Of a DNA stretch of 64,000 nucleotides, positions 8,296 through 16,396 are shown piece by piece (positions within the stretch are counted from its first letter, which is position 1; each line of letters opens with the position of its first letter). A program made the position numbers and the translations under genes. The DNA is taken from the NCBI RefSeq assembly GCF_022759505.1, contig NZ_CP094289.1:62001-126000 (forward strand). The letters run 5' to 3'. Source of the DNA: Georgenia sp. TF02-10 (GTDB lineage Bacteria > Actinomycetota > Actinomycetes > Actinomycetales > Actinomycetaceae). Below the pieces are notes generated by a model. That model was given only the letters and a program-made list of their open reading frames with translations. It had not been told where the DNA came from and ran no database searches.

Positions 8296-9032
8296 GCCGG
8301 GCCTGCCGCCCGGGCAGCGGCGGCGGCGGCTGCGGCGTCCGGCCAGGGTTCGCCGTGCCCGGGCAGGACGACGGCGGCCCCGGTGTCGGCGAGGGCGTCC
8401 AGCGAGCTCAGGGCCTGGGCGGAGTCGGCGGTGGCCGCGCCGGCCACGATCCGCGGCCCGGTCCGGCCGGTGTAGGGGTCCAGGGTGACCAGGGCGTCGC
8501 CGCTGAGCAGGGCGCCGCGGTCGGGCAGGTGCAGGGCGCAGTGGCCGTAGGTGTGCCCGGGGCTGAACACCACCCGGGGCCGGCCCGGCACCGGCACCTC
8601 GGCGCCGGGTGCTAGCGTCTGCCCAGCGGCGGTGCCGCGGACCCACAGCGCCCCGGCGGCCGCCATCCTGGCCAGCAGCGGGATGCTGGCCGGGTAGCGC
8701 AGCGGGTAGACGCCCCGGACGGACTCGTGCGCGTACCGGTAGGGGTGGGCGACCAGCCGCTTCTCCGCCTCGTGCGCCCACACCGGCACCCCGAGCCGGG
8801 CCTGCAGCCGCCGGGCCACGCCGACGTGGTCGAAGTGGGCGTGGGTGAGCACCAGCGCCCGTACCTCGGACGGCCGCCGGCCGACCGCGCGCAGGGCCCG
8901 GCCCAGGTGCGGCCAGACCGCCGGCAGCCCGGCGTCGACCACCGTGACGCCGTCGTCGTCCTCGACCAGGTAGCAGTTGACGACCGCGTGCTCGATCCGG
9001 TGCACCCCCGGGGCGACCTCCCGGTGCAGCAT
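8292..9032 (-). CDS. MBL-fold metallo-hydrolase
   Basis: 246 residues from ATG 9032 with a GAGGAGG ribosome site. The zinc motif is T-H-A-H-F-D-H near residue 65, followed by S-P-G-H-T-Y-G-H near 155, S-G-D-A-L near 175 and P-G-H-G-E-P near the end, so both metal sites look complete. The arrangement is glyoxalase-II-like. It heads a two-gene operon with the downstream glycosyltransferase. Substrate cannot be read from sequence. Confidence 0.87.
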   Translation of the reverse strand: MLHREVAPGVHRIEHAVVNCYLVEDDDGVTVVDAGLPAVWPHLGRALRAVGRRPSEVRALVLTHAHFDHVGVARRLQARLGVPVWAHEAEKRLVAHPYRYAHESVRGVYPLRYPASIPLLARMAAAGALWVRGTAAGQTLAPGAEVPVPGRPRVVFSPGHTYGHCALHLPDRGALLSGDALVTLDPYTGRTGPRIVAGAATADSAQALSSLDALADTGAAVVLPGHGEPWPDAAAAAAAARAAGPA

Positions 9033-9429
9033 CGCTCCTCCTCGTGCTTCGTCTGGGTGCGGCCTGGACGACGGCGGCGCTGCGGCGGCCGGCCGCCGTC
9101 CGGTGATGGTGCTCACCGTGGCACGGGTCACCGGGCGGCGCATGCGGAGCGGGGGCGCGGAGCGGGCAGACGCGTGCGGAGCGGGCAGGCGGGTCCGAAG
9201 TCGGTCGGCCCGGTCCGGTCCGCCTCCTCGGCGGGTCGCCCCTGCGGGCCGGTCTTCCTCCGCCGGCGACCGCCTCGCCCGGGCCAACTCCCCTCCCCCG
9301 CCGATCACCGGCCGCGGCCCGTCCGCCGCCCCAACCGCGCCCTCGCCCCGTCCCCGCGCCGGCGCTCCGGTTGCCGGGGCGGGGCGCCGGTCCCATGCTG
9401 GCACCAGCACCGCCCACCTGGAGGGACAC
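9033..9429. other. Divergent intergenic region without a convincing gene
   Basis: 397 bp between the metallo-hydrolase and YihY starts. It must hold both promoters, but apart from the two ribosome sites (GAGGAGG near 9036-9045 leftward, GGAGGG near 9420 rightward) I see no clear boxes, repeats or conserved coding potential. Confidence 0.5.
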
Positions 9430-10512
9430 ATGAGCACGCACGACCGGCCGCACGAGGATCACCCGGCCAAGCCCGACTCCCTCAGCGAGATCCGCAAGCC
9501 CTCGTGGGGCTACGTGCTGAAGAAGTCCCTGCGCGAGTTCCTGGACGACCAGTGCACCGACATCGCGGCCGGGCTGACGTACTACGCCGTCCTGTCGCTC
9601 TTCCCCGCGCTCATCGCGCTGGTCTCGATCCTCAGCCTCGTCGGGCAGGCGGAGTCTACCACCAACGCCATCGTCGACATGCTCGAGGGCGTCGTCCCGG
9701 AGACCACCATGGAGACGCTGGAGCCGGTGATCGAGACGCTCACCACCGCGCCGGCCCCGGGCATCGGCCTGCTCATCGGTCTGCTCACCGCGCTGTGGAC
9801 GGCGTCGAACTACGTCAACGCCTTCAGCCGGGCGATGAACCGGATGTACGAGATCCCCGAGGGCCGCCCGTTCTGGAAGCTGCGTCCGGTGATGTACGGG
9901 CTCACCGCCCTGCTGCTGGTGCTGGTGGCGATCGCGGGGGTCCTGCTCGTCGTCAGCGGCCCGATCGCCCGGACCATCGGGGACGTCATCGGGCTGGGCT
10001 CGACCGCCGTGACGGTGTGGAACATCGCCAAGTGGCCGGTGCTCCTCATCGTCGTCATCGTGATCGTCGCGCTGCTGTACTACGTCACCCCCAACGTGAA
10101 GCAGCCGAAGTTCCGGTGGATCAGCCCGGGCGCCGTCGTCGCCATCGTGGTGGCCGGCCTTGCCGTGCTGGGGTTCGGGATCTACGTCTCGAACTTCGGC
10201 AGCTACTCCGAGACCTACGGCACCCTCGCCGGCGTCATCATCTTCCTGCTGCTGCTGTGGATCACGAACCTCGCCCTGCTCTACGGCGCCGAGTTCGACG
10301 CCGAGCTGGAGCGGGGGCGGGAGCTGCAGGCCGGCATCGCCGCGGAGGAGAAGGTCCAGCTGCCGCCGCGGGACACGCGGGCGAGCGACAAGAAGGCCGC
10401 CAAGGCCCGGGACGACGTCGAGCAGGGCCGGCGGCTGCGCGAGCAGTACGCCGCCCGCCGGCCGGACCGGGACAGCGCAGCTGCCGGCGCGGGCGACCGC
10501 GGGCGGCGCTGA
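9430..10512 (+). CDS. YihY/virulence factor BrkB family inner-membrane protein
   Basis: 360 residues with GGAGGG before ATG 9430. After a charged N-terminus comes the family signature D-I-A-A-G-L-T-Y-Y-A-V-L-S-L-F-P-A-L-I-A (about residues 43-62). Further membrane segments lie near 115-135, 155-180, 200-220, 235-255 and 265-290, with N-x-F-S-R-A-M-N-R-M-Y and L-L-Y-G-A-E-F-D-A-E-L as conserved blocks. The C-terminal ~70 residues are charged and cytoplasmic. The family is often mis-annotated as ribonuclease BN; its function is not established. Confidence 0.9.
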   Translation: MSTHDRPHEDHPAKPDSLSEIRKPSWGYVLKKSLREFLDDQCTDIAAGLTYYAVLSLFPALIALVSILSLVGQAESTTNAIVDMLEGVVPETTMETLEPVIETLTTAPAPGIGLLIGLLTALWTASNYVNAFSRAMNRMYEIPEGRPFWKLRPVMYGLTALLLVLVAIAGVLLVVSGPIARTIGDVIGLGSTAVTVWNIAKWPVLLIVVIVIVALLYYVTPNVKQPKFRWISPGAVVAIVVAGLAVLGFGIYVSNFGSYSETYGTLAGVIIFLLLLWITNLALLYGAEFDAELERGRELQAGIAAEEKVQLPPRDTRASDKKAAKARDDVEQGRRLREQYAARRPDRDSAAAGAGDRGRR

Positions 10513-10598
10513 ACCCGTCCTGCCTCGGAGACCGGTGACCCCGCTGCCTACCCAAGGGCCGGTGAGCCCCCTCGGGGGCCGCTGTCCCCGGGACAACT

Positions 10599-10617
10599 GG
10601 GGGGCAGCCGACCCCCC
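10599..10617. terminator. G/C hairpin between convergent genes
   Basis: Six G, a 7-nt loop and six C (10599-10617) sit between the YihY gene (right) and the sugar dehydrogenase gene (left). A second short C/G hairpin lies at about 10567-10578. There is no T-tract, so a bidirectional terminator role is only suggested by position. Confidence 0.4.
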
Positions 10618-10619
10618 GC

Positions 10620-11825
10620 CTACCGCAGCGTCGCTGGGTCCAGCACGACCACCCGGTCGTCGCCCGGGCGGACCTGCCCACGGAAGGTGTTGGACGTGAC
10701 CAGCCACAGCCGGCCGGCCGCGTCGGCGGCGACCGTGCGCAGCCGGCCGTACTCCCCGGCCAGCAGCCGGTCCGGCTCCCCGCCGTCGAGCGGGACCCGC
10801 CAGAGGGCGTTCCCGCGCAGCGCCGCCAGGTACGCCGCACCGCCGGTGACGGCGATCCCGCTCGGCGACGCGTCCGCCGTCGCCCACTGCTGGACCGGGT
10901 CGACGAACCCCTCCCGGCCGGCCGCCCCCTCCACCTCGGGCCAGCCGTAGTTCCCGCCGGGCTCGATCAGGTTGAGCTCGTCCCACCGGTCCTGCCCGAG
11001 CTCGCTGGCCCACAGCCGACCGCGGGCGTCCCAGGCGATGCCCTGGACGTTGCGGTGCCCGAGGGACCAGACGGGCGAGCCGGGGTCGGGGTTGCCCGGC
11101 GCCGGGCGCCCGTCGGCGTCCACCCGGAGGATCTTCCCGGCGAGGGAGGCGCGGTCCTGGCTGCGGGCCGGGTCGCCGGCGTCGCCGGTGGTCACGTAGA
11201 GGAAGCCGTCCGGGCCGAACGCGAGCCGCCCGCCGTTGTGGTTCCCGGCGCGGGGGATAGCGGAGAGGACGACGGCGTCCGGGACCAGCCGGTCCCCGTC
11301 CAGGCGCAGGCGCAGCACCCGGTTGTCCTGCTCGGTGGTGAGGTAGACGAAGACCCGGGTGTCGTCGGCGGGGTCGACGGCGATGCCGAGCAGGCCGCCC
11401 TCGCCCTGCGCCGCCACGCCGGGCACGCGGCCCAGGCTCGCCGGGGCTGCGCCCGGGCGCAGCCGGAGCACCTCGCCGCGGTCGCGCAGGGTGAGCAGCG
11501 CCGACCCGTCGGCGCGGAGGGCCAGCCCCCAGGGGACGTCGAGGTCGGTGGCGACCTCGCCGAGCGGGAAGGCCGACCCGGCAGCTGTTGGGCTCGGGGT
11601 GCCGGGGCCGGGCGCCGGCGTGGTCGACGGCCCGGGCGCGGGCGTCGTCGGTTCGCCGGCGGGTGCCGCGCCGGGGGACGTGGGAGCGTCGGCGCTGGTG
11701 GGCGCGGCGGACGGGCTGGGCGCGGCCGGCGACGGCGTGCCCGCTCCGTCCCCGCCCGGGCCGGCGGGCTCCCCGCAGGCCCCCACGAGGAGCATGAGCA
11801 CGACCACCGCAGCAGCTCGGCGCAT
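10620..11825 (-). CDS. PQQ-dependent sugar dehydrogenase-like lipoprotein (sorbosone/glucose dehydrogenase family)
   Basis: 401 residues. The signal peptide ends in lipobox L-V-G-A-C (Cys17), so the mature protein should be membrane-anchored outside the cell. A Pro/Ser/Thr/Ala-rich linker (~18-80) leads to a beta-propeller with D-V-P-W-G-L-A, G-E-G-G-L-L-G-I-A, N-H-N-G-G-R-L-A-F-G-P-D-G, L-A-G-K-I-L-R-V, S-L-G-H-R-N-V-Q-G-I-A-W and E-L-G-Q-D-R-W-D-E-L-N. These are the family's propeller and cofactor motifs. It oxidizes a sugar or related carbonyl compound; the true cofactor and substrate are not decidable here. Confidence 0.87.
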   Translation of the reverse strand: MRRAAAVVVLMLLVGACGEPAGPGGDGAGTPSPAAPSPSAAPTSADAPTSPGAAPAGEPTTPAPGPSTTPAPGPGTPSPTAAGSAFPLGEVATDLDVPWGLALRADGSALLTLRDRGEVLRLRPGAAPASLGRVPGVAAQGEGGLLGIAVDPADDTRVFVYLTTEQDNRVLRLRLDGDRLVPDAVVLSAIPRAGNHNGGRLAFGPDGFLYVTTGDAGDPARSQDRASLAGKILRVDADGRPAPGNPDPGSPVWSLGHRNVQGIAWDARGRLWASELGQDRWDELNLIEPGGNYGWPEVEGAAGREGFVDPVQQWATADASPSGIAVTGGAAYLAALRGNALWRVPLDGGEPDRLLAGEYGRLRTVAADAAGRLWLVTSNTFRGQVRPGDDRVVVLDPATLR

Positions 11826-11916
11826 GACCCAGTGTGCGCCCCGGACTTGCTCGCGGCGGCGCGCAGCACATTGTTACGTTCGCTGCGGACCAGCCACCGC
11901 GTCGCGGAAGGGGCAG

Positions 11917-12369
11917 ATGAAGGACCACTCCGAGTCGAAGATATTCGGCGGCGTCGTCATGACGCTGCTCTTCCTCGCCGCCCTATGCGCCGCGTGCCTG
12001 CCCCTGCTCGCCGGGTTGGTCGTCGCTGCCTACGTCCCCGGAACGGGCGACCTGCGAACCGAGACCGGCGGGAGTCGGCTGCTGCACCTGTTGCGGATGT
12101 ACCCGGCGGTCTTCCTGTTCGCCACCGTGCTGGGCGGCGTCAGGAAGTACCTCGAGCGTGCCGGGCCCCGCCGCTGGGTGGCCGCCGGCGAGGAGTTGGC
12201 CATGTGGCTGTTCGTCTCGGCCCTCTTCACGGTCTTCTTCGAGCAGGCCGCAGGAGCCTTGCTGGGCGCCGCGATCGCCCTCCTGCTGTACTGGCCGTTC
12301 GTCCGGTTCCTGGAACGCGGCGCGGAGAAGAACGGCCCCGACCCCGAGGAACCGGTCGCCAGCAGCTGA
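11917..12369 (+). CDS. Hypothetical membrane protein
   Basis: 150 residues starting at ATG 11917 after GGAAGGGG. Four hydrophobic stretches are visible (about residues 9-38, 50-65, 83-98 and 100-122), with a short charged C-tail rich in Glu and Pro. I do not recognise the family. It is divergent from the sugar dehydrogenase gene with 91 bp between starts and convergent with a TetR gene. Base composition is slightly lower in GC than its neighbours. Confidence 0.7.
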   Translation: MKDHSESKIFGGVVMTLLFLAALCAACLPLLAGLVVAAYVPGTGDLRTETGGSRLLHLLRMYPAVFLFATVLGGVRKYLERAGPRRWVAAGEELAMWLFVSALFTVFFEQAAGALLGAAIALLLYWPFVRFLERGAEKNGPDPEEPVASS

Positions 12370-12502
12370 CCGCCGCCCGGTCGAGGCGTCGACCGGTCGG
12401 GGCCCATGGCCGCGGCCACGTCCCGCATGCGGCCCGCGGGCGCCCACGGGCGTCGCCCGACCGGCCCGACTCGACCAGCGGGCCGCCTCGCACGGGCGTG
12501 GC

Positions 12503-13273
12503 CTACCGATCGGACGCGATCAGCGGGGCCAGTCCGTCGAGCACCCTCGACAGCCCGAACTCGAAGGCGCGGCCAGGGTCCCAGGCGGCGCCCTGCACCT
12601 CCCCTGCCGCCCCGCCGACCCGGGTGGCGAGCGGGAACGCCGCGGGGTCGATCACCTGCGCGAGCAGCGGACCGGCGGTCGCCCACCACTGCTGCTCGTC
12701 CATGGCGGTCTCGTCCTCGGTAGCGGCGGCCGCCGCCGCGGATCGCGCCCAACCCTGGACGAAGGCGAGCACCCAGTCCAACGCGGCGTCCATCGTTACG
12801 TCGTCCAGGCCCAGCCCGTCGAGCGCGGCGAGCTCGTGGTCGTACTTCGCGGTCGCGCCCGGCCCGAGGGTGGGGCGGGTAGTGGAGACCGACGCCGCCC
12901 ACGGGTGCGCCTGGAACAGCTCCCGGTTCTCCTCCGCGACGGCCCGGACCCGCTCGCGCCAGGGCCGGCCGGTCGTGTCCGCGCGGTGCATCTGCGCGTA
13001 GAGGTGGTCGAGCATGAGGTCGACGAGCTCGGTGCGGCCAGGGACGTAGGTGTAGAGCGTCATCGGCGCCGTCCCGGCGGCCGAGGCGACCCTGCGCATC
13101 GTCACCGCCGCCAGCCCCTCGGCGTCGGCGAGGGCCACCGCCCGCTGGACGATGGTGTCGACGTCGAGGCGCTGCCGGGGGCCGCGCCGGGGCGCCGCGA
13201 CCGGGAGGGAGTGGCGCCAGAGCAGCGCGATTGTCCGTGCGGGGTCGCCGCTGCCGGCGCTCGGGGCGGTCAT
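12503..13273 (-). CDS. TetR/AcrR family regulator with tetracycline-repressor-like C-terminal domain
   Basis: 256 residues from ATG 13273, which has AGGGG ten bases upstream. The HTH (about residues 37-80) reads I-V-Q-R-A-V-A-L-A-D-A-E-G-L, then T-M-R-R-V-A-S-A-A-G-T-A-P-M-T-L-Y-T-Y-V. The long C-terminal half with a W-x-x-x-V-x-A-x-A-x-E-N segment fits the TetR_C type. An alternative GTG at 13291 would nearly abut the operator and lacks a ribosome site. It is divergent from a VOC-family gene with a four-part operator between them and probably represses both. Confidence 0.88.
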   Translation of the reverse strand: MTAPSAGSGDPARTIALLWRHSLPVAAPRRGPRQRLDVDTIVQRAVALADAEGLAAVTMRRVASAAGTAPMTLYTYVPGRTELVDLMLDHLYAQMHRADTTGRPWRERVRAVAEENRELFQAHPWAASVSTTRPTLGPGATAKYDHELAALDGLGLDDVTMDAALDWVLAFVQGWARSAAAAAATEDETAMDEQQWWATAGPLLAQVIDPAAFPLATRVGGAAGEVQGAAWDPGRAFEFGLSRVLDGLAPLIASDR

Positions 13274-13292
13274 AGAGAATAACCCCTGCACA

Positions 13293-13321
13293 CCGTACGT
13301 CGTACGCCGTACCTTGTACGG
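13293..13321. promoter_or_regulatory. Operator with four GTAC cores at 7-bp spacing
   Basis: Four GTAC tetramers at 13295, 13302, 13309 and 13316 are exactly 7 bp apart. The outer ends CCGTAC and GTACGG make the whole 29 bp an approximate palindrome. It lies between the TetR start (13273) and the VOC start (13355). The layout suggests binding of two TetR dimers. Confidence 0.7.
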
Positions 13322-13354
13322 GTTTCCGGTTCAGCCCACTTCCCAAGGAGACCC

Positions 13355-13732
13355 GTGCGCATCACCTCGACCGCCATCAGCCTCAACGTCGCCGACCCGG
13401 CCGCCGCCGCGCGCTTCTTGACCGAGCACTTCGGGTTCACCGAGGAGATGGCCGCGGATGGCTTCCGCTCGCTCGCCCGGCCCGACGTCGGCGCCAACGT
13501 GGTCTTCCTGCGCGTCGGGCTGCCGACGCTCCCCGGCGACCAGCGCGAGGTCCACGCCCAGGGCCAGATCCTCGCGTTCGTCGTCGACGACCTCGAGGGC
13601 GAGCTCGCCCGGCTCGAGCAGGAGGGAGTCACCGTCACCATGCCGCTGACCGCTGAGGAGTGGGGCGAGCGCGCCTTCCAGGTCCGCGACCCCAACGGCG
13701 TCATCATCCAGCTCGTCGACTGGAACGGCTGA
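13355..13732 (+). CDS. VOC superfamily protein (glyoxalase/bleomycin-resistance/dioxygenase fold)
   Basis: 125 residues from GTG 13355 with AAGGAG upstream. The start I-S-L-N-V-A-D-P-A-A-A-A-R-F-L-T and the end F-Q-V-R-D-P-N-G-V-I-I-Q-L-V-D-W are the paired beta-alpha-beta-beta-beta module ends of VOC proteins. The Glu or Gln in the last strand is the usual metal ligand. Divergence from a TetR gene suggests an inducible detoxification or resistance role; substrate unknown. Confidence 0.86.
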   Translation: MRITSTAISLNVADPAAAARFLTEHFGFTEEMAADGFRSLARPDVGANVVFLRVGLPTLPGDQREVHAQGQILAFVVDDLEGELARLEQEGVTVTMPLTAEEWGERAFQVRDPNGVIIQLVDWNG

Positions 13733-13852
13733 CACGCGTGGAGCGACTGACGTGCGCCCTCGCCGCCGGCGCCCCGGTCGGTGCGCCTGCACCCTCGACG
13801 GTTCGGCGTCAGCCGGGCCAAGCTCCCCGGCCCGCGCCACCGCCCGCCGGGG

Positions 13853-14419
13853 TCAGTGGCGGCGCACGCCGTAGCGGAGCCAGAGCGTCCCGTTGCCGAA
13901 CCGCCGCTCCTCCAGCAGCTCCAGGTCCAGCCGCAGGCCCTCGGGCCAGAACCGCAGCCCGCCGCCGACGGACACCGGCGCCACGTACGGCTGCACCTCG
14001 TCGACGATCCCGGCGCGCAACGCCTGCGCCGCGAGGGTCGGGCCGTCGATCGTCGCGTCGTGGTCCAGCGCCGCCACCGAGGCACGCACGGCCTCGGGGT
14101 CGAAGGTCCGCTCAAGGGTGGTCCGCGCGGTGCTTGGCGCGTCGAGCGTCGTGGAGTAGACGACCTTGGCGGCGGCCTGCCAGACGGCGGCGTACCGGCG
14201 GACGAACTCCGGCTGGTCCGGCTCGTCGAGGGCCGTCTCCCAGTAGGACATCGTGTCGTACATCCGGCGGCCGTACAGGTACGTGCCGACCGGCCGGGTC
14301 TGCTCGGACACGAAGTCGTGCAGCTCCGCGTCCGTGGCCCCGCCCCAGTCGCTGCTGCCGGAGGTGTCCGACGCGTAGCCGTCGAGGGAAGTGAACATCG
14401 AGTAGATCAGCCGCCCCAT
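13853..14419 (-). CDS. Dihydrofolate reductase family protein (RibD C-terminal-like)
   Basis: 188 residues from ATG 14419. The start M-G-R-L-I-Y-S-M-F-T-S-L-D-G-Y-A, the G-T-Y-L-Y-G-R-R-M-Y-D-T-M segment near residue 50, and the late D-E-V-Q-P-Y-V-A-P-V-S-V-G-G-G block match actinobacterial YyaP/RibD-C-like reductases. These bind NADPH but usually act on unknown substrates, not folate. It stands alone, convergent with the VOC gene. Confidence 0.87.
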   Translation of the reverse strand: MGRLIYSMFTSLDGYASDTSGSSDWGGATDAELHDFVSEQTRPVGTYLYGRRMYDTMSYWETALDEPDQPEFVRRYAAVWQAAAKVVYSTTLDAPSTARTTLERTFDPEAVRASVAALDHDATIDGPTLAAQALRAGIVDEVQPYVAPVSVGGGLRFWPEGLRLDLELLEERRFGNGTLWLRYGVRRH

Positions 14420-14714
14420 CGTCCAACCGTAGGGAAGCCCCGTCGCCGACGTCGAGGGGTCGCGGGGAGGGTCAAGGGTAGGGAAGCCGCTCGCCGACGT
14501 CGAGGGGCCCGGGGAAGTTCGACGTGACCCAGGAACATCGACGCCGGACAGCTCGGCGGTTCGGACCGAGCTCCAGGCCCGACGGACCCGACGAGGGCGT
14601 CGCCGCATGACGCCCGTGCCCGCACGGCGGTCGCTGCTGCCCGGCCCGGCCGGCCCCGGCCGCGCGGCGGCGGCCCCGGATGCGGGGTCCGGTGACGGGT
14701 GCCACCGTTGGAGC

Positions 14715-14882
14715 ATGAGCGAGAACACCTCCAGCACCGAACCAGCCGAGCAGCCGTCGGAGCAGCCGTACGACCCGGCCCAGGACCCCGACGCCGACCC
14801 GGCGAACCTCACGTCCCGGCAGCCGGCCGAGCAGCCGGACCAGGCCGAGGGTGCGGACGACCCGGCCGAGACCCAGGGCTGA
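14715..14882 (+). CDS. Small acidic hypothetical protein
   Basis: 55 residues, dominated by Glu, Asp, Gln, Pro and Ala, with no hydrophobic segment; probably disordered. ATG 14715 follows CCGTTGGAG, a plausible ribosome site. I do not recognise it. The stop is 263 bp before the alcohol dehydrogenase start, so they need not be linked. Confidence 0.45.
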   Translation: MSENTSSTEPAEQPSEQPYDPAQDPDADPANLTSRQPAEQPDQAEGADDPAETQG

Positions 14883-15145
14883 CCGGACTGACGCTGCGGC
14901 TGCGGTCGCGGCCCCGGCCCAGGTCGGCGCGGGTGCCGCCGGCCGTGACCCCTGCCGGTCGCCGTCGCCGGACCGCCCGTGATGGCAGGCCGGAGTTGCC
15001 GGCAGCCGGGCGGGCGGGTAGCCGGACCCGGCCACCGTCGTCAGGACCGACCGCACCGCGCCGGACAGCCCGCCGTCGTCCCAGCACCGACCGCGGCCCG
15101 CCGGACAGCCGGCCCCACCCACCCACCAACCCCGAGGAGACCCAC

Positions 15146-16375
15146 GTGCGCGCAGTGACCTGGCAGGGCAAGGAGGAGGTCCGGGTCGAGAGCGTCCCGG
15201 ACCCCGAGATCGTCGACCCCACCGACGCGATCGTCCGCGTCACCTCCACCGCGATCTGCGGCTCGGACCTGCACCTCTACGACGTCCTCGGCCCCTTCCT
15301 CGACCCCGGGGACATCCTCGGGCACGAGCCGATGGGGATCGTGGAGGAGGTCGGCCCGGAGGTCAGCCACATCCGGCCGGGGGACCGGGTGGTGGTGCCG
15401 TTCAACGTCTCCTGCGGCCGGTGCTGGATGTGCCGGCACGGGCTGCAGTCCCAGTGCGAGACCACCCAGGTGCACAGCCAGCACACCGGCGCGGCCCTGC
15501 TGGGCTACACCAAGCTCTACGGCCAGGTCCCGGGCGGGCAGGCGCAGTACCTGCGCGTGCCGCAGGCGCACTACGGCCCGATCCCCGTCCCCGCCGACGA
15601 CGAGCCGGACGAGCGCTACCTCTACCTCTCCGACGTCGTCCCCACCGCTTGGCAGGCGGTGGAGTACGCGCAGGTGCCCGACGGCGGCAGCGTCCTCGTC
15701 CTCGGGCTCGGCCCGATCGGGCAGATGGCCGCCCGGGTCGCCCGGCACCGCGGCGCCGGCACCGTGCTCGCCGCCGACCTCGTGCCCGAGCGGCTCGAGA
15801 TGGCCCGCCGGCACGGGGTGGAGACCTTCGACCTGCGCGAGGTCGACGACCTCGTCGCCGCCGTGCGGGACCGCACCGAGGGCCGCGGCCCGGACTCGGT
15901 GATCGACGCCGTCGGCATGGAGGCCCACGGCTCCCCGTTCGTCAAGGGCGTGCACGCCGCGGCGAACCTGCTCCCCGACGCCCTCGCCCAGCCGGTGTTC
16001 AAGAAGGCGGGCCTGGACCGGCTGGCCGCGCTGCGGCTGGCGCTGGACGCGGTCCGGCGCGGCGGGACCGTGTCCCTCTCGGGGGTCTACGGCGGCGCCG
16101 CCGACCCGCTGAACATGTTCCAGATGTTCGACAAGCAGATCACCCTGCGGATGGGCCAGGCCAACGTGCACCGGTGGCTCGACGACGTCCTGCCGCTGGT
16201 CTCCGACCCGGCCGACCCCCTCGGGGTGCTGGACCTGCGCACCCACCGCCTGCCGCTCGCGGAGGCGCCGCGCGGCTACGAGATCTTCCAGAAGAAGCAG
16301 GACGGGGCCATCAAGGTCGTCCTCGACCCGTTCGCGGCCGCCCCGCCCGCCGCTCCGACGGAGGTGACGGCATGA
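15146..16375 (+). CDS. Zinc-dependent alcohol dehydrogenase (MDR family)
   Basis: 409 residues from GTG 15146 with GAGGAG upstream. The catalytic-zinc motif is I-C-G-S-D-L-H and G-H-E-P-M-G near residues 37-60. The structural-zinc loop C-G-R-C-W-M-C-R-H-G-L-Q-S-Q-C has four cysteines (residues ~92-106). The cofactor motif is G-L-G-P-I-G-Q-M-A. The protein resembles glutathione-independent formaldehyde dehydrogenase-like MDRs by length and by the insertion before the C-terminus. The stop overlaps the next gene's ATG by 4 nt, so it is coupled to the epimerase. Confidence 0.88.
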   Translation: MRAVTWQGKEEVRVESVPDPEIVDPTDAIVRVTSTAICGSDLHLYDVLGPFLDPGDILGHEPMGIVEEVGPEVSHIRPGDRVVVPFNVSCGRCWMCRHGLQSQCETTQVHSQHTGAALLGYTKLYGQVPGGQAQYLRVPQAHYGPIPVPADDEPDERYLYLSDVVPTAWQAVEYAQVPDGGSVLVLGLGPIGQMAARVARHRGAGTVLAADLVPERLEMARRHGVETFDLREVDDLVAAVRDRTEGRGPDSVIDAVGMEAHGSPFVKGVHAAANLLPDALAQPVFKKAGLDRLAALRLALDAVRRGGTVSLSGVYGGAADPLNMFQMFDKQITLRMGQANVHRWLDDVLPLVSDPADPLGVLDLRTHRLPLAEAPRGYEIFQKKQDGAIKVVLDPFAAAPPAAPTEVTA

Positions 16376-16396
16376 CGGACGGAGGTGACGGCATGA
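16357..16396. repeat. 21-bp tandem duplication of ribosome site plus start codon
   Basis: GACGGAGGTGACGGCATGA occurs at 16357-16375 and again at 16378-16396, 21 bp apart and in frame. Each copy contains GGAGGTGA followed by an ATG, so the epimerase gene has two complete initiation sites (16372 and 16393). The first also carries the stop of the dehydrogenase. Confidence 0.85.

Noticed and set aside
8295-11928. Upstream extension of the glycosyltransferase frame through the metallo-hydrolase and YihY genes.
   Set aside because: No similarity before GTG 8295; it overlaps three well-supported genes.
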